Below, piece after piece: positions 36,780 through 45,580 of a DNA stretch of 64,000 nucleotides (positions are counted from its first letter, which is position 1; the number at the start of each line of letters is the position of its first letter). The position numbers were made by a program, and so were the translations under genes. The notes beneath the pieces were generated by a model. The model saw nothing but the letters and a program-made list of their open reading frames with translations. It had not been told where the DNA came from and made no database searches. Source of the DNA: CAVQFO01 sp963711725 (GTDB lineage Bacteria; Pseudomonadota; Gammaproteobacteria; Nitrococcales; Aquisalimonadaceae); contig CAVQFO010000018.1 of the NCBI GenBank assembly GCA_963711725.1, positions 210,049 to 274,048 on the forward strand, read 5' to 3'.

Positions 36780-38993
36780 ATGGTAAGCGTCACCGATCAG
36801 GTAAGCGATCTGCTGGCTTCGGGCCGGCTGGACTTCGACAACTGGAGCGCTCAGCTCCCCGTGGCCCTGACCGAGGTGGACCGGACCCTGCTGCACCGGG
36901 CCTGGGATCTTGCCGTCGAGACCTATGCCGACCGGCGGCGCCCTTCGGGCGAAAGCTATTTCGAGCATGCGGTTTCGGTGGCCACCATCCTTGCCGGCCT
37001 CAAGCTCGACCCGGAGACCCTGGCCGGGGCCTTGCTTCACGACGTGCCTTGTTTCGACGGAGTCGATGAAGCCGAGTTGACGCGCGGGTTCGGCGATTCC
37101 GTGGCCCAGTTGGTTACGGGGGTGCACCGCATGGAGGTGATCAGCGATCTCCACGGCAAGCCCGGTCCCGGCCGCGACGACGCCGAACAGGCCGAAACCC
37201 TGCGCAAGATGCTCCTGGCCATGGCCCAGGACGTACGCGTGGTCTTCATCAAGCTGGGCGAGGTCGTGCATGACCTGCGCACCCTCAAGCATCTTCCCGA
37301 AGAGGTTCAGCGCCGCATCGCCGGCGAGACGCGGGACATCTATTCGCCATTGGCCAATCGCCTGGGGATCTGGCAGCTGAAGTGGGAGATGGAGGATCTG
37401 AGCTTCCGTTATCTGGAGCCTCAGACCTACAAGCGTGTCGCCAAGATGCTGGCCGAAAAACGCCAGGACCGGGAACGCTACATCGAGCAGGTGATCGAAC
37501 AGCTCAGCGGGGCCCTGGCCCGCGCCAACATCAAAGCCGAAATCAACGGCCGCCCCAAGCACATCTACAGCATTTGGAAAAAAATGCAGCGCAAGGGGTT
37601 GGATTTCAATGAATTATTCGATCTCCGCGCCGTGCGCGTGACCGTGGACGACGTGGCCTCCTGTTACGCCGCGTTGGGGGTGGTCCACAGTCTCTGGCGG
37701 CATATTCCCAAGGAATTCGACGATTACATCGCCACCCCCAAGGAAAACAACTACCGCTCCCTGCATACTGCCGTTATCGGCCCCGGCGGGCGCACCTTGG
37801 AGGTGCAGATTCGCACCCAGGAAATGCACGAGCAGGCGGAGTTGGGCGTTGCCGCTCACTGGCGGTACAAGGAAGGAGGCAGTTCCGACGAGAAATTCGA
37901 GCGCAAGATCGCCTGGCTGCGCCAGATTCTGGAGTGGAGCAAGGACGAAGCCGACGCCGAGGATCTGCTGGATCGCCTGAAGGGGGAGCTGTTCGAGGAC
38001 CGGGTCTACGTGATCAGTCCCAAGGGCGACGTGGTGGACCTGCCCCACGGTGCGACCCCCCTGGATTTCGCCTATTACATCCATAGCGACATAGGCAACC
38101 ACTGCCGGGGCGCCAAGGTGAACGGACGCATGGTGCCGCTGACCTCCACCTTGAACAACGGCGATCAGGTGGAGGTGCTGACCAACCAATCCATTACACC
38201 CAGCCGTGACTGGCTCAACCCGTCCCGGGGCTATCTCGCCACGCCGCGCGCCCGTTCCAAGGTCCGCAGTTGGTTCAAGCAGCAGGATCACGCCAATAAC
38301 GTGGCCGCCGGCAGGAGTGTCCTGGAACGCGAGTTGGATCGCCTGGGGCTGCATGAGGTGAATCTGGACAAGCTGGCACAGCGAAGCCGGTTCCCCAAGC
38401 AGGAGGATTTCCTGGCCGCCATCGGCCGTGGAGATATCAGCAGCGGTCAGATCGCCAATCTCCTGAACGATCAGGTCCTTCCCAAACCCAGTTTCGAGGA
38501 GATTCTGGAGGCCGGCGCCCAGGGCCGCCGGAGCTCGGAAGAGGGTGACGACGTCACCGTCTACGGCGTAGGTAACCTGCTGACCCGCATGGCCGGATGC
38601 TGCACACCGGCCCCCGGCGATGCCATTGTGGGTTACATCACCAAGGGCGAGGGCGTCACCATCCATCGTCAGGATTGCGCCAACGTTCGGCACCTGGCGG
38701 AAGTCGAGGGCGAGCGGCTGATCGACGTGAGCTGGTCGAGGCGCTCCGAGAAACGCTACCCGGTCAACATCCAGGTGGACGCCTACGACCGCCAGGGCCT
38801 GCTGCGGGATATCACGGCCATCCTCACCAACGACAAGATCAACGTGATCGGTGTCAATACGGCCACCGACCGCAACGACCATCGGGCCCGGATGACCTTG
38901 ACCGTGGAGATCGCGGACGTGGCGCAGATCACGCGCCTGATGGACAAGATTGCCGGCCTGCGCAACGTAATGGACGTGCGCCGGCAGGTCTAG
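36780..38993 (+). CDS. relA: (p)ppGpp synthetase RelA
   Basis: A 737-residue long RSH protein. Order: HD-like domain (residues ~40-190), synthetase domain (~240-360), TGS (~405-465) and C-terminal ACT. The synthetase has GRPKHIYSIWKKMQ and EFDDYIATPK; the acidic ExDD motif is typical of monofunctional RelA, whereas SpoT has RxKD. The HD region keeps LLHD but lacks the following ED (reads VPCFDG) and has KLGEVVHDLR in place of KLADRxHNMR, so hydrolysis is probably lost. Made by ribosome-bound enzyme on amino acid starvation. Divergent from lexA. Confidence 0.92.
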   Translation: MVSVTDQVSDLLASGRLDFDNWSAQLPVALTEVDRTLLHRAWDLAVETYADRRRPSGESYFEHAVSVATILAGLKLDPETLAGALLHDVPCFDGVDEAELTRGFGDSVAQLVTGVHRMEVISDLHGKPGPGRDDAEQAETLRKMLLAMAQDVRVVFIKLGEVVHDLRTLKHLPEEVQRRIAGETRDIYSPLANRLGIWQLKWEMEDLSFRYLEPQTYKRVAKMLAEKRQDRERYIEQVIEQLSGALARANIKAEINGRPKHIYSIWKKMQRKGLDFNELFDLRAVRVTVDDVASCYAALGVVHSLWRHIPKEFDDYIATPKENNYRSLHTAVIGPGGRTLEVQIRTQEMHEQAELGVAAHWRYKEGGSSDEKFERKIAWLRQILEWSKDEADAEDLLDRLKGELFEDRVYVISPKGDVVDLPHGATPLDFAYYIHSDIGNHCRGAKVNGRMVPLTSTLNNGDQVEVLTNQSITPSRDWLNPSRGYLATPRARSKVRSWFKQQDHANNVAAGRSVLERELDRLGLHEVNLDKLAQRSRFPKQEDFLAAIGRGDISSGQIANLLNDQVLPKPSFEEILEAGAQGRRSSEEGDDVTVYGVGNLLTRMAGCCTPAPGDAIVGYITKGEGVTIHRQDCANVRHLAEVEGERLIDVSWSRRSEKRYPVNIQVDAYDRQGLLRDITAILTNDKINVIGVNTATDRNDHRARMTLTVEIADVAQITRLMDKIAGLRNVMDVRRQV

Positions 38994-39136
38994 AGAGATC
39001 TTGTCTGTATCCACGGCCGTGCCCGGGGATGCGCTTCTCGCGGCAACTGCGTTATTCTCGGGGAACAATACGAAGAATGACGCGGGCCGTGGTTCCTGGT
39101 GAAAGCGATTTTCACGCTGGGGCCGGCCGATCCCGC

Positions 39137-39162
39137 TAATGAAATCGCGATCCTGCCGATAT
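39137..39162 (+). promoter_or_regulatory. Candidate FliA (sigma-28) promoter
   Basis: TAATGAAA and GCCGATAT are separated by 10 bases, close to the TAAA/GCCGATAA consensus for flagellar/chemotaxis genes (usual spacer about 11). It lies 75 bases before a chemoreceptor start, which is where one is expected. Confidence 0.55.
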
Positions 39163-39236
39163 AGATATCAGGCGTGCCCGTTTCAGCGGGCGGCCAGCCA
39201 CGCACAATAACAAAGGGTCGGAGGAGACGAACTGAC

Positions 39237-40478
39237 ATGATCGAGCTACTTCGCCGAATCAATATCAAATACCGGATCTGGTCGATCATGGTGCTGCTGG
39301 TGGCGGCTCTGGTGATCTCCGGCTATCGGCTTGTCTCCGGCCTGCACTCGGCGTTGATGGAGTCGGGGCTTGCCCAGGCCAAGGTGGATGAGTTGGTGGC
39401 CGGGTGCGTGAAGGCGCTGTCCGTGGAGTACGTCATTCTGGGCGTCGTTCTGATGGCCGTTTCCTGGGTGGTCATCAGCAGTATCGTCAAACCGCTGGAC
39501 CAGACCCTGCTGGCCATCCGCAAGACGTCCAACGGCGACCGGGTGGATTTGACCACCCGGCTGGAAATCTCCGGCCACGATGAGCTCACCGAGTTGTCAA
39601 GGGATTACAATCACTTGGTGGAAGTTCTTCAGGTCGTGGTTCGACAAGTCGCCCAGGCCAACAGTGGCTTGAGCGCGGCCGCCGAGACTCTGGGCGGGGT
39701 GACCAAGACCGCCCAGGAAGGCATGGCCCATCAGCAGGCGGATACCGAACAGCTCGCCACCGCAATGAATCAGATGGTCGCCACAGTGCAGGAGGTTGCG
39801 CGAAACGCCAATACCGCCGCCGATTCCACCCGACAGGCCGACAGCGAAACCGTGAAGGGCCGCAAGGTTGTCGAAGCCACCATGACGGCGGTGGAAAGCC
39901 TGGCCGAGGAACTGGATCGGACCCGGCGTTCCATCGAGATCCTCGCCGAGGATTCAACCAGCATCGGTACGGTTCTGGACGTGATCAACGGTGTTGCCGA
40001 ACAGACCAATCTGCTGGCCTTGAACGCGGCCATCGAAGCGGCCCGCGCCGGGGAGCAGGGGCGTGGCTTCGCGGTGGTGGCCGACGAAGTCCGCACACTG
40101 GCACAGCGGACCCAGGAGTCCACCAAGGAGATCCAGGAGATCATCGAAAGGCTCCAGGCTGGCGCGCAGAACGCCGTGGGCAGCATGGGCGAGAATGCGG
40201 AAAAAGCCAGCAAGACGGTGGAAGAGGCCGCCCGGGCGGGGGATACCCTGAACGCCATTACCGCCGCGGTCTCCACGATTAACGAAATGAATACCCAGAT
40301 CGCCAGTGCCGCGGAGGAGCAAGCCTCCACCGCCGAAGAGATCAACCGCAGCGTGATTGCGATTCGCGACGTGGCTACCAGCACCGCCCAGGGAGTGGAG
40401 CGGACCCGGGGTGCCTCCGACGAACTTCGCGAACTGGCGGAACGACTCCAAAGCTCGGTGGGCAAGCTCAAGGCGTAA
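39237..40478 (+). CDS. Methyl-accepting chemotaxis protein with very short periplasmic loop
   Basis: A 413-residue receptor. Two membrane helices (about 13-30 and 62-83) flank a loop of only ~30 residues; then HAMP-like sequence (SSIVKPLDQTLLAIRKTSNG) and the signalling hairpin with tip GVAEQTNLLALNAAIEAARA. Such a small loop suggests the input is membrane or energy state, a partner protein, or the cytoplasmic part. GGAGGAGA precedes ATG 39237. Followed by a clear terminator at 40511, so it is a single-gene unit, preceded by a FliA-like promoter. Confidence 0.9.
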   Translation: MIELLRRINIKYRIWSIMVLLVAALVISGYRLVSGLHSALMESGLAQAKVDELVAGCVKALSVEYVILGVVLMAVSWVVISSIVKPLDQTLLAIRKTSNGDRVDLTTRLEISGHDELTELSRDYNHLVEVLQVVVRQVAQANSGLSAAAETLGGVTKTAQEGMAHQQADTEQLATAMNQMVATVQEVARNANTAADSTRQADSETVKGRKVVEATMTAVESLAEELDRTRRSIEILAEDSTSIGTVLDVINGVAEQTNLLALNAAIEAARAGEQGRGFAVVADEVRTLAQRTQESTKEIQEIIERLQAGAQNAVGSMGENAEKASKTVEEAARAGDTLNAITAAVSTINEMNTQIASAAEEQASTAEEINRSVIAIRDVATSTAQGVERTRGASDELRELAERLQSSVGKLKA

Positions 40479-40510
40479 CCGGCCGCCTGTGCCCGGTCGA
40501 TCAACGCCAC

Positions 40511-40545
40511 AACGCCCGGCATATCCGCCGGGCGTTGCTGTTTTT
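40511..40545 (+). terminator. Rho-independent terminator of the chemoreceptor gene
   Basis: AACGCCCGGC and GCCGGGCGTT pair perfectly across a six-base loop, followed by GCTG and a T-run. The T-run runs straight into the next element copy. Confidence 0.88.
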
Positions 40546-40644
40546 GGGAGCGCTGAGCAAGAGCCTCTCGGGCGAGGCAGGGATTCCCAGGCTCGTCCTG
40601 TGGAGCCGTCACGCGGGCACGTGAATAGATGAACGCCCCCCTAG
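40546..40644. mobile_element. Degenerate CTAG-flanked inverted-repeat element (~99 bp)
   Basis: The left end GGGAGCGCTGAGCAAG and right end GTGAATAGATGAACGCCC then CCCTAG match the family with several changes. The interior is GC-rich and unlike the long copies. Placed directly behind the terminator. Confidence 0.6.
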
Positions 40645-40724
40645 GTCCTATACTTGCAAAAATAGCGGGGAAACGCAGACTTACTCCCACCACCTCGGAA
40701 GCAACTTGGATACGCCTGGATGGC

Positions 40725-40890
40725 CTAGGGAGACGCTGATTTATTCACACGGCCGCGTTACGGTCTGAGAAGCCGGCATGGTAGGCGCGCCGCGCAGCGC
40801 CGTAGTCGTTCTACGGTCAAGCGGCGCAACACCGCCGGGGGCCAAAACAGGCCTGAGCGCGGACGCGTGAATAATTCAGCGTCTCCCTAA
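40725..40890. mobile_element. CTAG-flanked element, medium copy (166 bp)
   Basis: Left flank CTAG with arm GGAGACGCTGATTTATTCAC; right arm GTGAATAATTCAGCGTCTCC with flank CTAA. Interior includes a GAGAAGCCGGCATGGTAGGC segment and CTACGGTCAAGCGGCGCAAC, repeated nearly exactly, in the opposite orientation, in the copy at 42335-42611. No coding capacity, so mobilised in trans if at all. Confidence 0.88.
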
Positions 40891-40965
40891 TTGGACAGGC
40901 GATCGCGATTCGCAACCCGGAGCGTGATCGTTGCCCCCTAACCGACGAGCAGGGATACTCAGGGA

Positions 40966-42246
40966 ATGCCAATGCGTGAATCCGCCGACAACAGTCGGCC
41001 GACTCTTTATGCGTTGCGTGAGGACAGGAAGACTTCCCGCGGCGACCTCGAACTCGAAGCCCGCGCGCTGGAGACGGTGAATGCCGTCGCCAACGAGCTC
41101 TATGAGGATCTTGATCTCGCGACCCTGGGTGAACGGGCGTTGGATGTATTGATGGATTACACCAACGTGCCGGCGGCCGCCCTGTACACCCTCAGTGACG
41201 ACAACGCCGCTCTGGAAGTGCTGGCCCAGCGCGGGCTGGGCAACCACGTCCTGGAGCGGCGCCGCAATCTGGCGGGGGACAACGGCATGATTGCCCGGGC
41301 CGTGGCCCGCGAGGCCATCGTCGAGAGCCACGATCTGGCCCGGGACGAGCGCTTGGACCGCGCCGAGGCGGAAGGGTTGTTGCAGTCCGGGTTTTTCGGC
41401 GCGGTTTCGGTTCCCCTGCAGTGCTCCGAAGGGGTGGTGGGCGCCATGAGCTTCCTGTTGCGGGAGCACCGGCCCCTTACCGTCCTGGAGGCCCAGACCC
41501 TGCTGGCGGTGGGGCGCACCATTGCCCTGGCGATTCTCAATGCACGCCATCTGGCTCGCGTGGAGGCCACGGAGCAGGCTCTGCGCCTGTCCCATGAACG
41601 ATTGGAAGAACGGGTCGAGGAGCGCACGCGGGAGCTGCGCGAGGCCAATTTGCGCCTGGAGATGGAGGTGAGGATCCGCGCCGAGCTGGAAAGCGCCTTG
41701 CGCAAGAGCGAGGCGCGCTACAAGCAGTTGAGCATTACCGACGAACTGACGGCGTTGTATAACGCCCGGCATTTTCACAAGACGCTGCTGGCAGAGGTGG
41801 AGCGCGCCAGTCGGTACGGCGATTCCCTGTCGCTGTTGTTGATGGACGTGGACGACTTCAAGCAATTGAACGACCGTCACGGCCATCCGGTGGGCGACCT
41901 CGTCCTCCAGCGGCTGGGGGCGGTCATACGGGGTGCTCTGCGCAAGATGGATCTCGCGTTCCGCTACGGCGGCGAGGAATTCGCCGTAATTCTGCCGCGT
42001 TGCGGGGCCGAGGGCGCGCGGAAGCTTGCCGAGATCATCCGCACGGAATTTGCCGCCTCGGCCTTTCCACTGGAAGGCGGCGACTACGTGCGCACCACCC
42101 TCAGCGTCGGCGTGGCCTGTTACCGGCGCGGCGAAAGCCCCCAGGAGCTGTTGCGCCAGGCCGATGAAAGCATGTATGCCGCCAAGCGGGCGGGCAAGGA
42201 TCGGGTGCGGATGCTTCGCCACCCTTATCCGGAAGACGACTCCTAG
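40966..42246 (+). CDS. GAF-GGDEF diguanylate cyclase
   Basis: A 426-residue soluble enzyme that makes c-di-GMP. A GAF sensory domain (about 40-195) is followed by a coiled-coil linker (ERVEERTRELREANLRLEME) and a catalytic GGDEF domain with RYGGEEFAVILPR intact, and the inhibitory RxxD as RKMD five residues upstream. Unlike the gene at 26318, all active residues are present. The stop codon TAG (42244-42246) is part of the CTAG flank of the next element. The GAF ligand is unknown. Confidence 0.92.
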   Translation: MPMRESADNSRPTLYALREDRKTSRGDLELEARALETVNAVANELYEDLDLATLGERALDVLMDYTNVPAAALYTLSDDNAALEVLAQRGLGNHVLERRRNLAGDNGMIARAVAREAIVESHDLARDERLDRAEAEGLLQSGFFGAVSVPLQCSEGVVGAMSFLLREHRPLTVLEAQTLLAVGRTIALAILNARHLARVEATEQALRLSHERLEERVEERTRELREANLRLEMEVRIRAELESALRKSEARYKQLSITDELTALYNARHFHKTLLAEVERASRYGDSLSLLLMDVDDFKQLNDRHGHPVGDLVLQRLGAVIRGALRKMDLAFRYGGEEFAVILPRCGAEGARKLAEIIRTEFAASAFPLEGGDYVRTTLSVGVACYRRGESPQELLRQADESMYAAKRAGKDRVRMLRHPYPEDDS

Positions 42247-42299
42247 GAGACGCTGATCCATTCACCCGTGGGTATGTGAATGGATCAGCGTCTCCCCAG
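42243..42299. mobile_element. Short complete CTAG-flanked element (57 bp)
   Basis: CTAG (42243-42246), then GAGACGCTGATCCATTCAC, a short spacer, GTGAATGGATCAGCGTCTCC and CCAG. Arms pair over about 18 bases. It supplies the stop codon of the diguanylate cyclase gene. Confidence 0.85.
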
Positions 42300-42334
42300 C
42301 TGCTTGTTAGCGTGTCCATCCATCCCCAGTATCC

Positions 42335-42611
42335 CTAGGGAGACGCTGATTTATTCACGCGTCCGCGCTCAGGTCTGTTTTGGTCATCTGGGTAGGCGCG
42401 GTGGCGGTCGCGTAGCCGTCGCTACGGGGCCGGTTCCGCAACACTCCCGGGGGCCAAAACAGGGCGGAGCCCTTCGGGTTACGGCCTGAGAAGCCGCCCT
42501 GGGGTGTTGCGCCGCTTGACCGTAGAACGACTACGGCGCTGCGCGGCGCGCCTACCATGCCGGCTTCTCAGGCCGTAACGCGGCCGTGTGAATAAATCAG
42601 CGTCTCCCTAG
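42335..42611. mobile_element. CTAG-flanked element, long copy (277 bp)
   Basis: Flanked by CTAG on both sides (42335-42338 and 42608-42611), as expected for a four-base target duplication. Read in reverse it shares its first ~115 bases and last ~45 bases with the copy at 40725-40890 and adds ~110 bases in the middle, including a second GAGAAGCCG/CGGCTTCTC inverted pair. No open frame looks coding. Confidence 0.9.
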
Positions 42612-42680
42612 TGTCGCGTACAAACGACCGTTGCCGGTGTTTGCGCGGGATACCGAGATCAAACCACGGGGGTAAAATCT

Positions 42681-43217
42681 ATGGCGCAGCAAGCGTTTCT
42701 CACCGATATCGACACAATCCGCAAGCGCGCTCGCGAGCACATGGAGGACGGTGCGGTGACGGGTGGCTACAGCGCTGACCGGGAGACCGTGGTCCGTATT
42801 CTGAACGAAGCCTTGGCGACGGAACTGGTGTGCGTGATGCGTTACAAGCATCACTACTTCGCGGCCTCCGGGATTCACGCCGAATCCGTGAAGGGCGAGT
42901 TTCTTCAGCACGCCCAGGAGGAGCAGGACCATGCCGATCAGATCGCCGAGCGCATCGTCCAACTGGGCGGGAATGCGAATTTCTCCCCTGAAGGCCTGCT
43001 CACCCGCAGTCACTCGGAATACGTTGAGGGCGAAAGCCTGGTCGAGATGATCCGGGAAGATCTGGTGGCCGAACGCATCGCCATCGATACCTACCGGGAA
43101 ATGGTTCAGTACCTGGGCGACAAGGATCCGACCACCCGGCGGATGTTGGAAGGCATTCTCGCCATGGAGGAAGAGCACGCCGACGACATGGCCAGCCTGC
43201 TGGAAAAGGTAGCCTGA
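42681..43217 (+). CDS. Ferritin-like / bacterioferritin-type protein
   Basis: A 178-residue four-helix di-iron protein that likely stores iron or protects DNA from Fenton chemistry. The ligand-bearing helices show ELVCVMRYKHHYF, QEEQDHADQIAERI, DLVAERIAIDTYREM and EEEHADDMASLLEK, the ExxH pattern of the ferritin superfamily. No heme-ligand Met is obvious, so it may not bind heme as bacterioferritin does. Lies 69 bases after a long element. Followed by a small membrane protein gene. Confidence 0.85.
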   Translation: MAQQAFLTDIDTIRKRAREHMEDGAVTGGYSADRETVVRILNEALATELVCVMRYKHHYFAASGIHAESVKGEFLQHAQEEQDHADQIAERIVQLGGNANFSPEGLLTRSHSEYVEGESLVEMIREDLVAERIAIDTYREMVQYLGDKDPTTRRMLEGILAMEEEHADDMASLLEKVA

Positions 43218-43282
43218 AACGGGCCGCCGCCGGCCCGGGGGTGCTAATGAACCGGCGCGGTGCGCAAGTGCGCCCGGCAGGC

Positions 43283-43588
43283 ATGGATCTGAAGCAGGTG
43301 GTGACGATCGTCTACGCCCTTCAGGCGCTTTCATTCGTGTTGCCCGTGGCCTCCATCGTCGGTGTGGTGGTGGACTACATCAAACGGGACGACGCCCGGG
43401 GCGGCTGGCTCGAATCCCATATCCGCTGGCAGATCCGCACCTTCTGGTTCACTTTGCTGTGGGCGGCAGTCGGCGCGATCACCTACTTCCTGATCATCGG
43501 CGCGCTGATTCTGGCGGCCGCCGGGGTCTGGTACATCTACCGTATCGCCAAGGGGTGGCTGCGGCTGGCGGAGTACCGCGGGATTTAG
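43283..43588 (+). CDS. DUF4870/Tic20-like small membrane protein
   Basis: A 101-residue integral membrane protein with three hydrophobic segments (VVTIVYALQALSFVLPVASI, FWFTLLWAAVGAITYFLIIG, ALILAAAGVWYIYRIAKG). The DYIKRDDARGGWLESHIRWQ loop between helices 1 and 2 is the recognisable DUF4870 part. ATG 43283 gives the family N-terminus; an ATG at 43247 or 43241 would add an arginine-rich lead. Function unknown; 57 bases before the antiporter gene on the same strand. Confidence 0.75.
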   Translation: MDLKQVVTIVYALQALSFVLPVASIVGVVVDYIKRDDARGGWLESHIRWQIRTFWFTLLWAAVGAITYFLIIGALILAAAGVWYIYRIAKGWLRLAEYRGI

Positions 43589-43645
43589 AGCCGATTCGGT
43601 CGAACCCGGTTCCAAAGGCCGGCCAGACACGGCATCATCCCCCTG

Positions 43646-45514
43646 ATGCATGAGAATCTCACTCAGGTCCTCGCGGGGGTGGCCATACTCGCCATAGGCG
43701 CCCAATGGGTCGCCTGGCGGCTGCAGTGGCCCGCCATCGTCGTGCTCAGCGTGTTCGGCCTCGTGGCCGGTCCGCTTCTGGGTTGGCTGCATCCGGCCCA
43801 GGCCTTCGGTGATCTTCTTCACCCCATCATCCGGCTTTGTGTGGCAGTCATCCTGTTCGAAGGTGGGCTGACGCTGCATTGGCACGAATTCCGCGAAGCC
43901 GGTTCGGGCGTGCGCCGGCTTTCGTTTCCCGGCCTGCCGGTGGCTTGGCTGCTGGGCAGTATGGCGGCGCACTACGTGGGAGCGCTGGGCTGGCCGGTGG
44001 CCATATTGTTCGGGGCGATCGTGGTGGTCACCGGGCCGACGGTCATTCTCCCGCTGCTGCGCCACGTCGGCCTGCGGCGGCGGCCGGCTTCGTTCCTCAA
44101 ATGGGAAGGCATCATCAACGATCCGCTGGGCGCGTTGCTGGCGGTGATCGTCTTCCAGTTCCTGCTGTCCACGGGCGTGGGGGGCTCCGTGGCCGACGTG
44201 TTTCTCGGCATCGTCGGGGGCGGTCTGGTGGCGGTGGCTCTGGGCTTCGGCGTGGCATGGCTCACGGTCGCGGGATTCAATCGCGGGTGGGTCCCTGAAT
44301 TCCTCAAGCCGCCGGTGCTGTTGCTCACGGTTTTCGCGATTTACACCGCGTCCAATCTGGTGCAGGCCGAATCCGGGTTGTTGGCGGCCACCGTAATGGG
44401 CATGGTACTGGGGAATGCCGGGTTGGCGGATATCGAGGAAATCCGTCGGTTCAAGGAATACTTGTCCACTTTGCTGGTCTCCACGGTGTTTATCCTGCTC
44501 ACCGCGGATCTGGATCCCGCGATCCTGACCCAGCTGGACGTTCACTCCCTGGCGCTTGTTCTGGTCCTGATCTTCCTGGTAAGGCCCGTCTCCATTGGAC
44601 TGTCCACCATCGGCAGCGGCATGAGCTGGCAGGAGCGAGCGCTGGTGGGATGGATCGCACCCCGCGGAATCGTGGCGGCCGCGGTGGCGGGCGTATTCGG
44701 CCCGGAACTGGCCGCCGCCGGCTATCCCCAGGCCGCGCAACTGGCGCCCCTGGTGTTTCTCGTCATTCTCGCCACGGTGGTGATTCACGGGTTTTCGTTC
44801 GGTGTTTACGCCCGCTGGTTGGGGCTGGCGGCATCGGAGCAGAAGGGCGTGTTGATTCTGGGCGCCACGCCCTGGAGTATCGAGCTGGCGCGCACACTGG
44901 ACGCCCTGGGCGTCTATGTCCTGTTGTCCGATGGGTCCTGGCAGCGGCTGCGTCCGGCGCGTTTGGGTGGGCTGGCTTATCACTACGGGGAGATCCTTTC
45001 CGAACACGCCGAACAGCGGCTGGATCTCAGCGAGATCGGATACCTGTTGGCGGTGACCGACAACGATGCCTACAACGCCCTGGTGTGTTCCCGTTTCGTC
45101 TCGACCCTGGGGCGCAACAAGGTCTACCAATTGCCGACCTCTGCCGACGAACAGCCGCGTGAACTCAAACGGACCATCCGCGGGCGTCAGCTGGTGGGCA
45201 AGGATGCCGGCTTTGAATCGCTGATGAGGCGTTTCTACCAGGGCTGGCGATTCCAGAAGACGCGGCTTACAGAGGAATTCGCGGCGGACCAGTACTACGC
45301 CGAACTGGGCGAGAAGGCGCAACCCCTGGTGTTGCTCCGGGGCAGCGGCGCCCTGGTATTCAAGACGCCGGACGAGGAACTGCGGCCGGAGCCGGGTGAT
45401 ACCGTGGTGAGCTTCATGTCTCCAGAGCTCCAGCGCGAGCGGAAGGCGAAGACCGGGCGGGAAAACGGTGATTCCGAGGCGTCCCCGGAAGGCGGCGACC
45501 CGCTGCCCGGCTAG
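43646..45514 (+). CDS. Na+(K+)/H+ antiporter, CPA1 family with TrkA-type C-terminal domain
   Basis: A 622-residue transporter. About 12 membrane helices (residues 1-400) carry CPA1 motifs: VILFEGGLTLHW, the NDP motif in EGIINDPLGALLAV, and WIAPRGIVAAAVAG. The cytoplasmic part (about 410-610) holds a TrkA-N-like nucleotide domain (VLILGATPWSIELARTLDAL) and a TrkA-C end. It exchanges protons for cations in pH and salt balance. Stop TAG at 45512-45514 lies in the CTAG at the left end of the element at 45511-45580. Confidence 0.88.
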   Translation: MHENLTQVLAGVAILAIGAQWVAWRLQWPAIVVLSVFGLVAGPLLGWLHPAQAFGDLLHPIIRLCVAVILFEGGLTLHWHEFREAGSGVRRLSFPGLPVAWLLGSMAAHYVGALGWPVAILFGAIVVVTGPTVILPLLRHVGLRRRPASFLKWEGIINDPLGALLAVIVFQFLLSTGVGGSVADVFLGIVGGGLVAVALGFGVAWLTVAGFNRGWVPEFLKPPVLLLTVFAIYTASNLVQAESGLLAATVMGMVLGNAGLADIEEIRRFKEYLSTLLVSTVFILLTADLDPAILTQLDVHSLALVLVLIFLVRPVSIGLSTIGSGMSWQERALVGWIAPRGIVAAAVAGVFGPELAAAGYPQAAQLAPLVFLVILATVVIHGFSFGVYARWLGLAASEQKGVLILGATPWSIELARTLDALGVYVLLSDGSWQRLRPARLGGLAYHYGEILSEHAEQRLDLSEIGYLLAVTDNDAYNALVCSRFVSTLGRNKVYQLPTSADEQPRELKRTIRGRQLVGKDAGFESLMRRFYQGWRFQKTRLTEEFAADQYYAELGEKAQPLVLLRGSGALVFKTPDEELRPEPGDTVVSFMSPELQRERKAKTGRENGDSEASPEGGDPLPG

Positions 45515-45580
45515 TGGTGAGGCCTCGGAATTGACGCGTTCCAGCCAGGGGGCGCGTGAATTGGATCAGCGTCTCCCTAG
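45511..45580. mobile_element. CTAG-flanked element, degenerate left end (70 bp)
   Basis: Right arm GGCGCGTGAATTGGATCAGC then GTCTCC and CTAG (45577-45580) are well kept. The left end begins at CTAG (45511-45514) but has diverged (TGGTGAGGCCTCGGAATTGA). The two CTAGs hold the stop codons of the antiporter gene (plus) and cydX (minus), which converge on this element. Confidence 0.7.
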
